DNA of 64,000 nucleotides from CAMDPA01 sp963825625 (GTDB lineage: Bacteria; Pseudomonadota; Alphaproteobacteria; Rhizobiales; Hyphomicrobiaceae), in contig CAWGUF010000026.1 of assembly GCA_963825625.1 (NCBI GenBank), positions 124,001-188,000 of the forward strand. Reading direction: 5' to 3'. Shown in pieces: positions 9,750 to 19,685 of this stretch (position 1 is the stretch's first letter; the number at the start of each line of letters is the position of its first letter). The notes below the pieces were generated by a model. It made no database searches. It was not told where the DNA came from and worked only from the letters and a program-made list of their open reading frames with translations. The position numbers and the translations under genes were made by a program.

Positions 9750-10826
9750 GTGAAAATGAGCATCGGCAATTCCCAGCATGTCAGGATGGTTCGTTGCGCG
9801 ATAGGAGCGGCGACGGCGCTTGCGGTCATGGCGATGGCGCAGCAGGCGGCAGCGCAGTCGACGCAACTTACGATCGCGCATTTCGCGGCGCCTACGCACC
9901 CCGTGTCGCAATGGATCGTGGCGTGGACGAAAGAAATGGAAGCGAAGTCGAAGGGCAAGCTGAGTTTCCGTATCATTCCCAGCTCTCAGCTGGGGCCGAT
10001 CACCAAGTACTACGACATCGCTCGCCGCGGGCAGGCCGATATCACGTGGTTCCTGCACGGCGGGACGCCGGGACGTTTTCCACTCACCGAGCTGACGAAC
10101 CTGCCGTTCATGTTCTGCAGCGGTGAGCATGCATCACGGGTGCTGAACGATCCGGCGTTGCGTGCGAAATATTTCGACAAGGAGCACGAGGGTGTGAAGG
10201 TGCTGCAGCTTCATGCGCACGTGCCCGGTCACATCTGGACGGCGAGAAAGCAGATCAAATCGATCGACGACTTCAAGGGGCTCGCAATTCGCCCTGCCTC
10301 GCGCACGATCGGAGCTTTCGTGCAGGCATTGGGTGCCAAGCCGGTCTCACTGCCGCCGACCGCGCTTGCGGAGAACATGCAGAAGGCGACGATTGAAGGA
10401 ACGTTCATGGATTTCCCGGCCGGGGAGACGTCTTTCAAGCTGGGGCCGGTGACCAAGTACATCGCGGAGACGTATGCCTATACGGCCTCGCTGGGTTTCA
10501 TCATGAATGAGGCATCGTGGCGCAAACTCTCGCCCGAGCTGCAAGGCGTCGTCAGTGAGACGATCAAAGGGCGGGAGAAGGATGTCGGCGGAGCGTGGGA
10601 TGCCGTCAACGGCAAGTCGAGGGAAGCACTGATCAAGGGCGGCACTACGATCGTTCGGTTGTCCAAGGCCGAATTCGGCCGCATGAAGCAGGTGGGAGAC
10701 AAGGTAATCACCGATTGGGTGAGCGATCTGGACAAGAAGGGGATCAAGGCGTCAGCCGCACTGGCCGACATAAGGGCGGCGGTTGCCCGCACCAAGTCGA
10801 TGTCGACCAACTTCTGCCAGGACTAG
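9750..10826 (+). CDS. TRAP transporter DctP-family substrate-binding protein
   Basis: Periplasmic receptor of a tripartite ATP-independent transporter, about 356 residues. The signal peptide (VRCAIGAATALAVMAMAQQAAAQ) is followed by LTIAHFAAPTHPVSQWIVAWTKEME and the family segment DFKGLAIRPASRTIGAFVQALGAKPVSLPP; the conserved Arg of GLAIRPAS normally binds the ligand carboxylate. The start is GTG 9750 or, more likely, ATG 9756. Stop to the next gene is only 9 bases. Together with the two membrane subunits downstream it forms a complete system. A carboxylate ligand is expected from the family. Confidence 0.9.
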   Translation: MKMSIGNSQHVRMVRCAIGAATALAVMAMAQQAAAQSTQLTIAHFAAPTHPVSQWIVAWTKEMEAKSKGKLSFRIIPSSQLGPITKYYDIARRGQADITWFLHGGTPGRFPLTELTNLPFMFCSGEHASRVLNDPALRAKYFDKEHEGVKVLQLHAHVPGHIWTARKQIKSIDDFKGLAIRPASRTIGAFVQALGAKPVSLPPTALAENMQKATIEGTFMDFPAGETSFKLGPVTKYIAETYAYTASLGFIMNEASWRKLSPELQGVVSETIKGREKDVGGAWDAVNGKSREALIKGGTTIVRLSKAEFGRMKQVGDKVITDWVSDLDKKGIKASAALADIRAAVARTKSMSTNFCQD

Positions 10827-10835
10827 AGCTGCGGC

Positions 10836-11339
10836 ATGCTCTCCCGGAGCATCATAGCTGTGGCCGTTTGGCTGGAGCGCGCGGCAGCGGGCGCGCTCGC
10901 AGCCATGATGCTGCTGACGGTGGCAGATGTGCTGCTGCGCGCGATCGATCCCAACTGGCGCATTCCAGGTGTGGTTGAGATCGTCGTGCTGGTGTTCGCC
11001 GTCTCAGTGTTTCTGGCGATTGCCGCGACGTTCGTGCTGGAGCAGAACATCGTCGTCAGTCTTATCGACGGTGCATTGAGCCGCCCGCTGTCCCGCGCCT
11101 TGGCGGTGGGAACGGGTCTAGCCACGCTGGTCTATCTCGGCATGCTGATTGTGCAAGGCGCCGTCAATGCGCAGGAAGCGGTGAAATATGACGACCAGAC
11201 AATGCAGCTGGCGTTGCCGATCGTGCTGTTCTGGGCGGCGATCCTGATCGGATTCGCTGTTGCCTTTGCCGGTGAGCTGCTGCTGCTGCTGGTCAAGGCT
11301 GGGCCAGGCAAGGATGGGACTGGGAGCGCTTCCACTTGA
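10836..11339 (+). CDS. TRAP transporter small membrane subunit (DctQ family)
   Basis: A 167-residue four-helix membrane protein in the inner membrane. Hydrophobic segments are visible at about residues 14-34, 46-66 (VVEIVVLVFAVSVFLAIAAT), 86-106 and 132-155. The family pattern NWRIPGVVEIVVLVF is present near the end of helix 1. It sits between the binding protein and the large permease, and its stop codon overlaps the next start (TGATG). Confidence 0.85.
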   Translation: MLSRSIIAVAVWLERAAAGALAAMMLLTVADVLLRAIDPNWRIPGVVEIVVLVFAVSVFLAIAATFVLEQNIVVSLIDGALSRPLSRALAVGTGLATLVYLGMLIVQGAVNAQEAVKYDDQTMQLALPIVLFWAAILIGFAVAFAGELLLLLVKAGPGKDGTGSAST

Positions 11340-12643
11340 TGCCTGGACCGGAAGCAATCGGCGCACTGGGGCTGGTGGCGCTCGTGGTTCTCATCGTCGC
11401 GCGACTGCCGGTCGGCGTCGCGCTGGGACTGGTGGGTGCCGTCGGATATGCCGCAATCGAGGGTTGGCCCAAGGCCTTGGTGGCGCTGGGGGCGACGCCG
11501 CTCGATCTGGGACGCAACTATTCGCTGACGGTGCTGCCACTGTTCATCCTGATGGGCACCGTCGCGGCGAAGACGAAGATGGCCCGAGAGCTGTTCGATG
11601 CCATCAACACCCTGCTTTCGGGGGTGCGCGGATCGCTTGCAATTGCCAGCGTCATGACATGCGCCGGGTTCGGAGCAATCTCCGGCTCATCCCTTGCCAC
11701 TGCTGCGACGATCTCGCGGATCGCAGTTCCCGAGATGCAAAGGCATGGCTATGAAATCAAGATCGCAACGGCAACCGTGGCATCCGCCGGTACGCTCGGT
11801 ATCCTGATCCCGCCATCGATCATCATGATCGTTTACGCGATCATCGCAGAGGAGAGCGTGCCGGCGCTATTTGCGGCAGGAATGATTCCCGGACTGCTGC
11901 TCGCGCTTTTTCACGTTCTCCTGCTGATGGGCATGGGCCTGATGTTTCCTGCGATGCTGCCGGTACAGCCGAGCCGGCCGGTGATGGATCGCATTCTGGC
12001 AATCAGCGGTCTGTGGAAACTCGCCATGCTGTTCGGCTTGGCCGTCGGCGGGATCTATCTGGGCTGGTTCAGCCCGACGGAGGCAGCGGCAGTGGGTGCC
12101 CTGGCCGCGATATTGATTGCGGCACTGACCGGCCAGCTGACGCGTTCGATCGTGATCGAATCACTGGTGGAAAGCGTTCGAACCTCCGCCTCCTTGTTCG
12201 TGATCATCATGGGCGGATTCATGTTCGGCTACTTCATGGTGTTCTCGGGAATTCCTGCGGCACTGGGCAAGTGGATCGAGGCGGCGGGGTTTTCGCCGAT
12301 CGCGGTGATAGCTCTGATCGTCCTGATCTATATCGTGTTCGGTCTATTTCTCGATTCCATCAGCATGATGCTGATCACGGTTCCGGTATTTCTCCCGATC
12401 GTGAAGGATTTGGGCTTCGACCCGGTATGGTTCGGCATTTTCGTGGTTCTCGTGGCGGAGATAGGCCTGATCACGCCGCCGGTCGGGATGAATATTTTCG
12501 TCATCAAGTCGCAGTTGCCGGATATCCGCATTCAGGACATGTACGCCGGCATCATGCCGTTCTTGCTGATCGACCTGCTGCTTATCGCATTGCTGGTGGC
12601 GTTTCCGGGGCTTGCGCTGTGGTTACCGCGACTGCTTTTGTGA
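11339..12643 (+). CDS. TRAP transporter large membrane subunit (DctM family)
   Basis: A 434-residue polytopic permease that uses the sodium or proton gradient to move the ligand delivered by the DctP protein. Family signatures include NYSLTVLPLFILMGT, GFGAISGSSLATAATI and GTLGILIPPSIIMIVYAI, and the second half repeats this as GLFLDSISMMLITVPVFLPI and GLITPPVGMNIFVIK. ATG 11339 overlaps the DctQ stop by one base; an in-frame TTG at 11336 is the alternative. It is convergent with the ABC ATPase gene. Confidence 0.9.
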   Translation: MPGPEAIGALGLVALVVLIVARLPVGVALGLVGAVGYAAIEGWPKALVALGATPLDLGRNYSLTVLPLFILMGTVAAKTKMARELFDAINTLLSGVRGSLAIASVMTCAGFGAISGSSLATAATISRIAVPEMQRHGYEIKIATATVASAGTLGILIPPSIIMIVYAIIAEESVPALFAAGMIPGLLLALFHVLLLMGMGLMFPAMLPVQPSRPVMDRILAISGLWKLAMLFGLAVGGIYLGWFSPTEAAAVGALAAILIAALTGQLTRSIVIESLVESVRTSASLFVIIMGGFMFGYFMVFSGIPAALGKWIEAAGFSPIAVIALIVLIYIVFGLFLDSISMMLITVPVFLPIVKDLGFDPVWFGIFVVLVAEIGLITPPVGMNIFVIKSQLPDIRIQDMYAGIMPFLLIDLLLIALLVAFPGLALWLPRLLL

Positions 12644-12740
12644 ATAGCGAGCCGGCGCTGCAGCATTGGCTGCAGATCGCGGTGTGGGGCGAGGCGATGG
12701 TATGGTCCGGGCGGGAGCGGTTTTTGCCGGCTCGTTGCGG

Positions 12741-13847
12741 CTACGGGGAGGTGAGCGAGGAGCCCGCTTCATCCTCGGAGGCCGGAAAGACGAGAACGGA
12801 GGTTTCGTCGATCACAAATGTGGCGGGGCCGGCGGCCGGCAGACTGCCGCAGCCGGTTGGGCGGCTGATGCGCAGGGGGGAAGCCAGGCCATCGACCGCC
12901 ATGGTCAGGTGGATCGTCTCGCCGAGACAGCGGGCGCTCTGCACGAAGCCTTGATGGCCCTTTCCTTCGGCTATGATCGTTATCGACTGGGGACGGACGC
13001 ACACGACTGCGGGGCCATCCGGGAGGTCCGGCGCGGCGAACGCTCCAATCGGGCTATCGACCTTGCCGTCTCGGCAATTGCCTTGGATCTCGTTCATGTC
13101 GCACAGGAAACGCGCGGCATATAGCGTTCGCGGCCGGAAGTACAGCTCGGTTGGCGTGCCCGTCTGGACCAGCCGCCCGGAACGCATAAGGGCGATACGG
13201 TCGGCAACGGCCATGGCTTCGATCGGATCATGGGTCACGATGACGGCGGTCTGCGCCTGCTCGCGCACCAAGGCTACCGTTTCCTCACGGATTTTCTCCC
13301 GCATTCGCTGGTCAAGATTGGAAAACGGCTCGTCCATCAGCAGGACGGTCGGATTGGGCACGAGGGCGCGGGCCAGGGCAACGCGTTGCTGCTCGCCGCC
13401 GGACATCATGTGCGGATAGTCTTCGGCATGGTTCGTAAGTCCGACCCGTGCCAATTCACGCATGGCCAACTTGCGGGCTTCTGCCGGCGGGCGGTTGCCC
13501 AATCCGAACATCACGTTGCCAAGCACAGTCAGGTGCGGAAACAGGGCATAGTCCTGGAACATCAGGCCAACGCCGCGTTGGTCAGGCTCGATGAATACCC
13601 TGGGGCCGGCGAGAAGCCGGCTGCCGAGATGGACGAGGCCAGAGGTAGGGCGTTCGAGGCCGGCGGCGATGCGGAGCAACGTCGTCTTGCCGCATCCGGA
13701 CGGGCCAAGCAGGCATACGATCTCGCCTGTCCCAATGGACAGCGAGATATCATCGATGATTTGCACGTCAGCCTGCCTGAAGCTGACGTGATCGAATTGG
13801 AGGGCGGGGGCTGTGACGGCTTCAGGCCTATCGTTGCGTTTGCTCAT
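12741..13847 (-). CDS. ABC transporter ATP-binding protein, iron(III) (Fbp/Sfu)-type
   Basis: A 368-residue cytoplasmic ATPase. The Walker A motif GPSGCGKTT is at residues 48-56, followed by the Q-loop in FQDYALFPHL, the signature MSGGEQQR (Met for the usual Leu), Walker B VLLMDEPFSNLD and the switch His in VTHDP. A C-terminal TOBE-like regulatory domain of about 130 residues follows. The start overlaps the permease stop by four bases (ATGA). Its partner is the double permease at 13844-15613, and the neighbourhood is otherwise iron-related. No substrate-binding protein gene is adjacent. Confidence 0.85.
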   Translation of the reverse strand: MSKRNDRPEAVTAPALQFDHVSFRQADVQIIDDISLSIGTGEIVCLLGPSGCGKTTLLRIAAGLERPTSGLVHLGSRLLAGPRVFIEPDQRGVGLMFQDYALFPHLTVLGNVMFGLGNRPPAEARKLAMRELARVGLTNHAEDYPHMMSGGEQQRVALARALVPNPTVLLMDEPFSNLDQRMREKIREETVALVREQAQTAVIVTHDPIEAMAVADRIALMRSGRLVQTGTPTELYFRPRTLYAARFLCDMNEIQGNCRDGKVDSPIGAFAAPDLPDGPAVVCVRPQSITIIAEGKGHQGFVQSARCLGETIHLTMAVDGLASPLRISRPTGCGSLPAAGPATFVIDETSVLVFPASEDEAGSSLTSP

Positions 13848-15613
13848 GTGGGCCGGCCCGCCCTGCCTTTGGGTTCGGCAAACGCGATTTCTTCCGGTGG
13901 GGCATCATCGAGCGGAACGAGGGGCGTGGGGGTGCCGGTTACCTTGTGGGCCAGGGCTGGGCGTCTGCTCGCGCGGGCAAGCAATACGACGGGCAGCAAG
14001 CCGACGAATACGATGCAAAGTGCTGCCACTGCACCCTCTTCATATGTGCCGCGTATCGCTTCACCGTATATGTGCGTGGCCAGCGTCTCGAAATTCAGCG
14101 GGCGCAACAGCAACGTTGCGGGCAGTTCCTTCATGCAGTCGACGAATACGAGAAGGGCCGCCATGCCCGCAGCAGGCCGTATCAATGGCAAATGCACACG
14201 GGCCAGTGTCTCAAGCCGCGATTTTCCAAGCGAGCGGGCCGCGTCGTCGAGTGACGTCGAAATTCTCCCGAACCCGCCTTCGAGGCCTCCGGCCGAAATG
14301 GCCAAGAACCGAATGGTATAAGCGTAGATCAGCGCAAGGCCAGACCCGAACAGCAACAACCCGGTGTTGGCGCCGAGGAGATGCTTCAGGACGTTGGCCA
14401 GGGTGCCGTCGAGGGCCGCCAGTGGAGCCAAGAGGCCAATCGCGAGAACTGTCCCCGGGATTGCATAGCCGATGCTGGCGAGTGGAACGAGTGCGTTTCC
14501 TTCGGGACGCCGCCAAACGCGCGCGGCGTAGCAGAGGACAAGGCCGAGGGCCAATGCCGTGCATGTGGCCAGCGACGCAATAAGAACGGTGTTGAGGATC
14601 TCCTGGCCGATACGCCAGGATACCCCAGCGAAGCTTATCCGCTTCATGGCCTCGTTGGCGAGATGCGAGGCAGGGAGCACGAATCCGAACAGGACAGGCA
14701 GGGATGCGGCGGTTATTGCGACAGCGGCCTGCCAGCCGGTGAGACGCTGCGGGGTTGCACGCTTCATGCGGTGACCGGCGGATGCGAAGCGCTGCTTTCG
14801 TCTCGCCCAGCGTTCGATCGCTACAACCAATACGATGACGGAGAGCAGCATCAGCGCGATCTGGGCGGCACCGGCCAGATTGGAATGGTTGATCCACGTC
14901 GAGTAGACGGCGACCGACATCGTCTGCACCCCCAGGAATTCGGATGCGCCGACGTCGTTCAGGGCTTCCATCAGCGCCAGACTGGTGCCAATCGCGATCG
15001 CGGGCCGCGCCAGCGGGAGTGCAACCGTGAAAAAAACGCGGCTCCGCGAAGCACCGAGCATTCGCGCCACCTCGATCTGGTTGGCTCCCTGCATCAGGAA
15101 CATGGCTCGGGTGGGCAGCAGGACATACGGATAGAGAATGAAGCTGAACAGGAGGATGCAGCCGCCGAGGGAGCGGATTTCCGGAAACCAAAGTTCGCGC
15201 GGGTTGGAAATGCCGAAAACCCAGCGGAGGGAGCTTTGCACCGGTCCGATCGGATGCAGAATCTCCAGGTAGGCGTAGGCCATAATGTAGGTCGGGACGG
15301 CGAGCGGCAGCAACAATGCCCAGTCAAAGATACGGCGGCCGGGGAAGTCGTATGCGACCAGCAACCAGGCCAGGCCTGTGCCGATCGTGACGACGAGGAC
15401 GGCCACGCCGAGGAGCAGAATGAGGGTCTCCCGCAATGTGTTGGGAAAAACTGTGAACAGGAGGTGTGGCCACAGCTCGCCCGATCCCTGTGCCGCGATG
15501 AACATCAACGAGGCTACCGGCACGCCAACCAGTGCCAGTGTCGTCACGGCTGCGAGCTTCCAACCCATTGCGGCCGGCAGGAACGGGGCGCGCTGTTCGA
15601 CCCAACTTGGCAT
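13844..15613 (-). CDS. Iron(III) ABC transporter permease, fused double-domain (FbpB/SfuB type)
   Basis: A 589-residue inner-membrane permease with two homologous transmembrane domains, as in FbpB. The coupling EAA-like loops are visible in the first half as ARMLGASRSRVFFTVALPLARPAI and in the second half as ARSLGKSRLETLARVHLPLIRPA. Around 12 hydrophobic helices are apparent. A near-palindromic iron-box-like site lies about 105 bases upstream (15718-15732). The missing periplasmic binding protein may be encoded elsewhere. Confidence 0.85.
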   Translation of the reverse strand: MPSWVEQRAPFLPAAMGWKLAAVTTLALVGVPVASLMFIAAQGSGELWPHLLFTVFPNTLRETLILLLGVAVLVVTIGTGLAWLLVAYDFPGRRIFDWALLLPLAVPTYIMAYAYLEILHPIGPVQSSLRWVFGISNPRELWFPEIRSLGGCILLFSFILYPYVLLPTRAMFLMQGANQIEVARMLGASRSRVFFTVALPLARPAIAIGTSLALMEALNDVGASEFLGVQTMSVAVYSTWINHSNLAGAAQIALMLLSVIVLVVAIERWARRKQRFASAGHRMKRATPQRLTGWQAAVAITAASLPVLFGFVLPASHLANEAMKRISFAGVSWRIGQEILNTVLIASLATCTALALGLVLCYAARVWRRPEGNALVPLASIGYAIPGTVLAIGLLAPLAALDGTLANVLKHLLGANTGLLLFGSGLALIYAYTIRFLAISAGGLEGGFGRISTSLDDAARSLGKSRLETLARVHLPLIRPAAGMAALLVFVDCMKELPATLLLRPLNFETLATHIYGEAIRGTYEEGAVAALCIVFVGLLPVVLLARASRRPALAHKVTGTPTPLVPLDDAPPEEIAFAEPKGRAGRPT

Positions 15614-15717
15614 GACGGCTGCGGGCTGCTCCCTCGGTAGGATGGCGGTTTTTCACACGGGCGGGGCATTGACAGGGTGCGCGACCCGTTAGTCAAGCAC
15701 CGGGGGCTTCATTGGAC

Positions 15718-15732
15718 TTAGAACAGTTCAAA
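15718..15732. promoter_or_regulatory. Irr/ICE-like near-palindrome upstream of the iron ABC genes
   Basis: TTAGAACAGTTCAAA is a near-palindrome around a central A. The same pattern, TTAGAAYARTTCAA, occurs at 21212-21226 before the imelysin operon. It resembles rhizobial iron-control elements bound by Irr; the regulator assignment is an inference. Confidence 0.45.
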
Positions 15733-15879
15733 GGTGTAAGGAGGCGGTTCGATGACAGGTCCTATACCAAAATCCGGCAACACCTTAAACGTGTTAGAGC
15801 TGTCATCCCTCGTGTGGCGCGACTGAATTATGGTTTCGAGTGCAGCCGCAACCGGGTACCAAAAGTCAGGCGCGCCAAA

Positions 15880-17025
15880 CTACATCGGATTATCGGGATT
15901 GAGTTGCGGGGCAGAAAAGGCAATTGCGTGATTGTCCCATTGCCATGCGGTTCGGGAGACTGTTGTCCGGGTGGGAACGTCGGCCGAAACGCGAGCAATG
16001 ACGCCATGCCCGCTCGTCGTCAGGAAATCTCTTGTGCCGCAGCCTGGTGCGATGCCGGATATGTCCTGCATTGTGACGGTTCTCAGTAAGCGTTGGGTCT
16101 TGAGGTCGAGCAGCACCGCGACAGCGCCGCGCGAGGATGTGAGGGCGGCGATTTGGCCGGAACGGTCGACGGCGACCGAGCTGATGTAGCCTTTCAAGTG
16201 GACCAAGAGCTGTTGCGGCAGGCTGCATGCCGCCATCGGCTGTTGCCGGCGATGTGTGAAGGCTACTGGCGTGCCGGGCTCGGCGCCTTTCTCCAGTTGT
16301 GCGCCTATGATCACCGTATCATCGTGGCCAACGTCGAGATGGCGCAGGGAGATTGGCTTGCCTTTGGCAAGATCGTGTCGTTCGAGCAGGTCGCCAGAGC
16401 CGGCATCAATGTATGCAAGCGAGGTTTCAAGTGCGCCTGCGTTGAGCACGCGTCGCCCGTCACCGAAATCCGGGTGCTCGCGCATGCCACCGTTGGCGAC
16501 GACAAGGGTCGAGCCGTTGCGCATGAGTGCCATGTCGTGCGGGCCAATGCCATAGGACCGAAACTCTCCAACGCGCCGGAAGCGGTCGCTGGCATCGTAG
16601 ACGCCGATTACGCCTTGTCCGCTTTGGAAATCGTTCTCGGTGGAAAATAGCAGCCGTCCATCGCGGGAGAATACGCCGTGTCCGTAGAAATGGCGGTCGG
16701 CGACGGTGGAGAAGGCGATCGGCTGATCAGCAGCCCGGAGAGAGAATGCGACGGCGAATGTACCGGGTCTGCGGGCGAAAGCGACGCAGCGGCTGGTCGA
16801 GGGGCAGATCGCAAGGTCGTGTCCTCGTGCGGGCAAGGGGATCGCGCGAAGGTCTTGGCCGTTAGCGTCGAAAATGCCGACCGAATAGGTGCCATCGCGA
16901 GCGCGACGCGCGGCAGCATAGCGCGGGAGTGACCGGGTATCTGCCGCAGCGGGCAATGCCAATCCAGCCGCGGCGCAGGCTCCTGCCAGCACAAACGATC
17001 GTCGTTCAATCACCATCTGATGCAT
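15880..17025 (-). CDS. DUF1513-family Tat-exported protein
   Basis: A 381-residue predicted beta-propeller-like periplasmic protein of the DUF1513 family. The N-terminus IERRSFVLAGACAAAG carries a twin-arginine export motif followed by a hydrophobic core and an AADT cleavage region. Conserved family stretches include FYGHGVFSRDGRLLFSTEND, GIGPHDMALM and the ANGGMREHPDFGDGRR loop. It overlaps the end of the upstream imelysin gene by 20 bases and is the last gene of the imelysin/di-haem operon. DUF1513 proteins commonly travel with imelysin and di-haem oxidases in iron-regulated loci; a biochemical role is not known. Confidence 0.85.
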   Translation of the reverse strand: MHQMVIERRSFVLAGACAAAGLALPAAADTRSLPRYAAARRARDGTYSVGIFDANGQDLRAIPLPARGHDLAICPSTSRCVAFARRPGTFAVAFSLRAADQPIAFSTVADRHFYGHGVFSRDGRLLFSTENDFQSGQGVIGVYDASDRFRRVGEFRSYGIGPHDMALMRNGSTLVVANGGMREHPDFGDGRRVLNAGALETSLAYIDAGSGDLLERHDLAKGKPISLRHLDVGHDDTVIIGAQLEKGAEPGTPVAFTHRRQQPMAACSLPQQLLVHLKGYISSVAVDRSGQIAALTSSRGAVAVLLDLKTQRLLRTVTMQDISGIAPGCGTRDFLTTSGHGVIARVSADVPTRTTVSRTAWQWDNHAIAFSAPQLNPDNPM

Positions 17026-18136
17026 TGAATCCGAATGAGAGGTCCGCGATCAGTGTGAGCAGTGCTGCGGTCTGGATGCGCGCGTTCTTCAGTGGAAATC
17101 CCAATGCGATGAGCCGGGGTTGTACTGCACTCGATTCGAACGGCTTTGGCACCCGAATCGTCTGTCGGGCCAGATTGCGAGCCTTATTCAGCTCGGAAGC
17201 AATGAGCTTCAGATTGGCGGCGGGATTGATGCGGGGATCCTTGAATTTGGTCGCCAGGATGGCCTTGCTGATGCCGCCTGCCTCGAACAGGTCCATCAGC
17301 CCATCGATATTGGCGAGGACCAGATGCATCGTGCGATTGCTTGTGGCCAATACGATTGGCGTTTTTCGTCGCTCGGGGTTGAGTCCCATAGGGCCACCGA
17401 TGCGATCGTCGCGGACGCGCTCCGCGCCTTCGCTGAAAGCCTTGGCTAGTGCCAGGGTCGTCTCCGAAGCCAACACGAAATGCGGATTGCCGGGTCCTGG
17501 TCGCAGCCAGTGGTTTGCGAAACCGTCCGGGCCTGCCCAGTCGTCGGATACCTGCTTCGAGATCGTCACAAGATTGGCTGTGATCGAGCCTGCGAAGCGG
17601 CAACGGTAAGCGCGTTCGGAAGCGTCGATGACGCGCCAGCCGTTGCGGGGAAAGAGAACGAACTCGAGCGCCGTCAATCCCTGCAGGGCTACGCTCCTGG
17701 TGGCGAGCGTGGACGGATCGAGGATGCTCTCGTCGCGTCTTGTCATCGCGCGTGCCAGCTGTCTTGCGCCGATGCCGCGGCGGTCAGGCCAGAACATGAT
17801 CCGTTCCAAGCGGTTCTGTGTGGTGATCGGGCCGAAGCGGATATGCTCTACGCGGCCCCAGGCCGTGACGAGACGGTCGTAGGCCGCTCCGATGCGCTTG
17901 CGCGATGCCGCGCCAGCTGCAAGGCAATCCTTGCCGACGCTCTGCCTTGCCTTGACAGCTGCCGCGGCCAGGCTCGCGTAACCAGGCCGGATGTGGCGCT
18001 CCAGCGCGGTGGCTGCCAGAGCGGCATGATCGAATGGCTTCTGTGACTGTGCCTGCGCCAGGGTGGGGCCGATAGCGAAAAGCGACGTTGCGAGGGTGCA
18101 GATTGATTGGGCGGCGCGACGGCAGGAGGTGAACAT
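17006..18136 (-). CDS. Imelysin (peptidase M75) family protein, second copy
   Basis: A 376-residue exported protein of the imelysin/IrpA family. A signal peptide (SICTLATSLFAIGPTLAQAQ) precedes the first helical repeat. The family's GxHxxE motif, seen in the first imelysin of this operon, is here GLTALE, so the histidine is replaced by threonine. Family members are iron-regulated periplasmic or envelope proteins thought to bind metal; peptidase activity is doubtful for most. The start lies 12 bases after the di-haem protein's stop. Confidence 0.8.
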   Translation of the reverse strand: MFTSCRRAAQSICTLATSLFAIGPTLAQAQSQKPFDHAALAATALERHIRPGYASLAAAAVKARQSVGKDCLAAGAASRKRIGAAYDRLVTAWGRVEHIRFGPITTQNRLERIMFWPDRRGIGARQLARAMTRRDESILDPSTLATRSVALQGLTALEFVLFPRNGWRVIDASERAYRCRFAGSITANLVTISKQVSDDWAGPDGFANHWLRPGPGNPHFVLASETTLALAKAFSEGAERVRDDRIGGPMGLNPERRKTPIVLATSNRTMHLVLANIDGLMDLFEAGGISKAILATKFKDPRINPAANLKLIASELNKARNLARQTIRVPKPFESSAVQPRLIALGFPLKNARIQTAALLTLIADLSFGFNASDGD

Positions 18137-18147
18137 TGGACCTGTCC

Positions 18148-19678
18148 TTACAGCGAATTGACGAAGGCCAGCAGCGCTGCCCGGTCCTTTGCGGCAAGCG
18201 CTGCAAATGCGTCGCGGGATTTCCGGGCTTCGCCGTCATGCCACAGGATGGCCTCCTTCACGCTGCGGGCCCGGCCATCATGCAGAAAGAACGTGTGGCC
18301 GTTCACGACCTGCGTCAGGCCGATGCCCCACAACGGAGCGGTGCGCCACTCGCGTCCGCTGGCACGCCCTTCAGGCCGTCCGTCGGCGAGCCCTTCACCC
18401 ATGTCGTGCAACAGCAAATCCGTATACGGCCAAATGCGCTGTCCCCTCAGGTGCGGATCGGGAGAGTGCCTGGCCCGTGACATGGCTGGGCGTGTGGCAG
18501 GAGGCGCAACCGATCGCACGGAAGAGCTGCTTGCCAGCGAGCACGGCCGGGGACGAGGGATCCCGGCGCACGGGCACGGCCAGGTTGCGGGCATAGAAGC
18601 CGACGAGCGCCAGCATCTTGCGGTTTATCTCCTCATTCGGCGACTTCGATGATCCGGCATGGGGGGCTTGGCGACACGCCTTCTGTGCGCTTGTGCAATC
18701 GCCGGCATGGTGGGGGGCGATCCAGTTTCCGATACCGATGTCGCCAGCGAACGCCTCGGCAGACTGCTGCAGGACCGTGGGCTGTCCGGCCTTCCACCCG
18801 AAGCGGCCAAGCATGACCCGCCCGTACTCGACCGACCAGGCGCGGTTGGCGCGGCCGGATACGCCGTCAGCGTCGCGATCGTCAGGATCCTCCCGGTTTA
18901 GAATGTCCTGTTCAGGAATAGCCTCGAGCAGGCCAAGGCCGATCATCTGCGGTGTCAGTCGGGGAGACAGCATGGTGCCGGGATGCAGGGGGCCATAGCC
19001 GAGGTCGGCAATCGTGTAAGTCGGCTTGCGCAAGTGCACGATCTCGCCGCCGTCAAGGGTGACGGGGATTTCCTGGTACGTCACGATCATGCGGCCTTCG
19101 CCGCGGTGTCCCTGGATGCCGAGCTCCTGCAATTGTGTGCCGTAAGTCGGCTCCGGTACGACGGCAATGCGACCGTCGGCAATGGCTTTGCGGTCGGCGT
19201 CCGTCTGCGGAGGGATCGACAGCCGCAGGAACATCGAGACGGAGCGGTCGGCGATGTCCGGGCCGCGCGGGGGGTGACCGCGGCCGTCCTTCAGGTGGCA
19301 GCTCTGGCAGGCTCGGGCATTGTAGAGGGGGCCGAGACCGCTGGAGGAGCGAGTGGAAGATGGCGCGGATACCCATTGCCTTCGGAACATCGCGTTGCCG
19401 ATCTTGAAATCGAGCTCTTTGGCGAAGGCCATGTTGGCGGAGAACTGCGAAAATGCGTCTGCTGTCGCGGTGGCGACGCGGGTCGTTGCGTTGCCCCCCG
19501 GCATGAGTTCGCCTGCTTCCAACTTGGCGGCTCGGGTGGACGCGTGCCCGCCCTGCGATCCGCCGCCGATCGGGCTTTGGGAGATTGCGCTGCCGGCTGC
19601 GATCACGATGAAGCCGGCTGCCACGGCCAGCGGGAATGGACGGGCAATGCGTGCTGCTGTGGACCGCCGATTGGACAT
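18148..19678 (-). pseudogene. Di-haem oxidoreductase (DUF1111, thiol-oxidoreductase-like), frameshifted
   Basis: Periplasmic c-type cytochrome of the di-haem oxidoreductase family, roughly 510 residues when restored. The signal peptide is RPFPLAVAAGFIVIAAGSA. Two haem-binding motifs are visible, CQSCH (in NARACQSCHLKDGRGHPP) and CASCH (in IGCASCHTPS). Shortly after the second, near 18460-18475, the frame shifts by one base; the other frame continues SPDPHLRGQRIWPYTDLLLH and GLTQVVNGHTFFLHDGRARS to the stop at 18148. The start at 19678 lies 8 bases after the first imelysin's stop. In known loci this protein is encoded between two imelysins, as here. Confidence 0.8.
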
Positions 19679-19685
19679 GTGTGCG

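Noticed and set aside
12769..13124. Overlapping small frames opposite the ABC ATPase gene
   Set aside because: They are shadows of a well-conserved ATPase; no ribosome sites or motifs support them.
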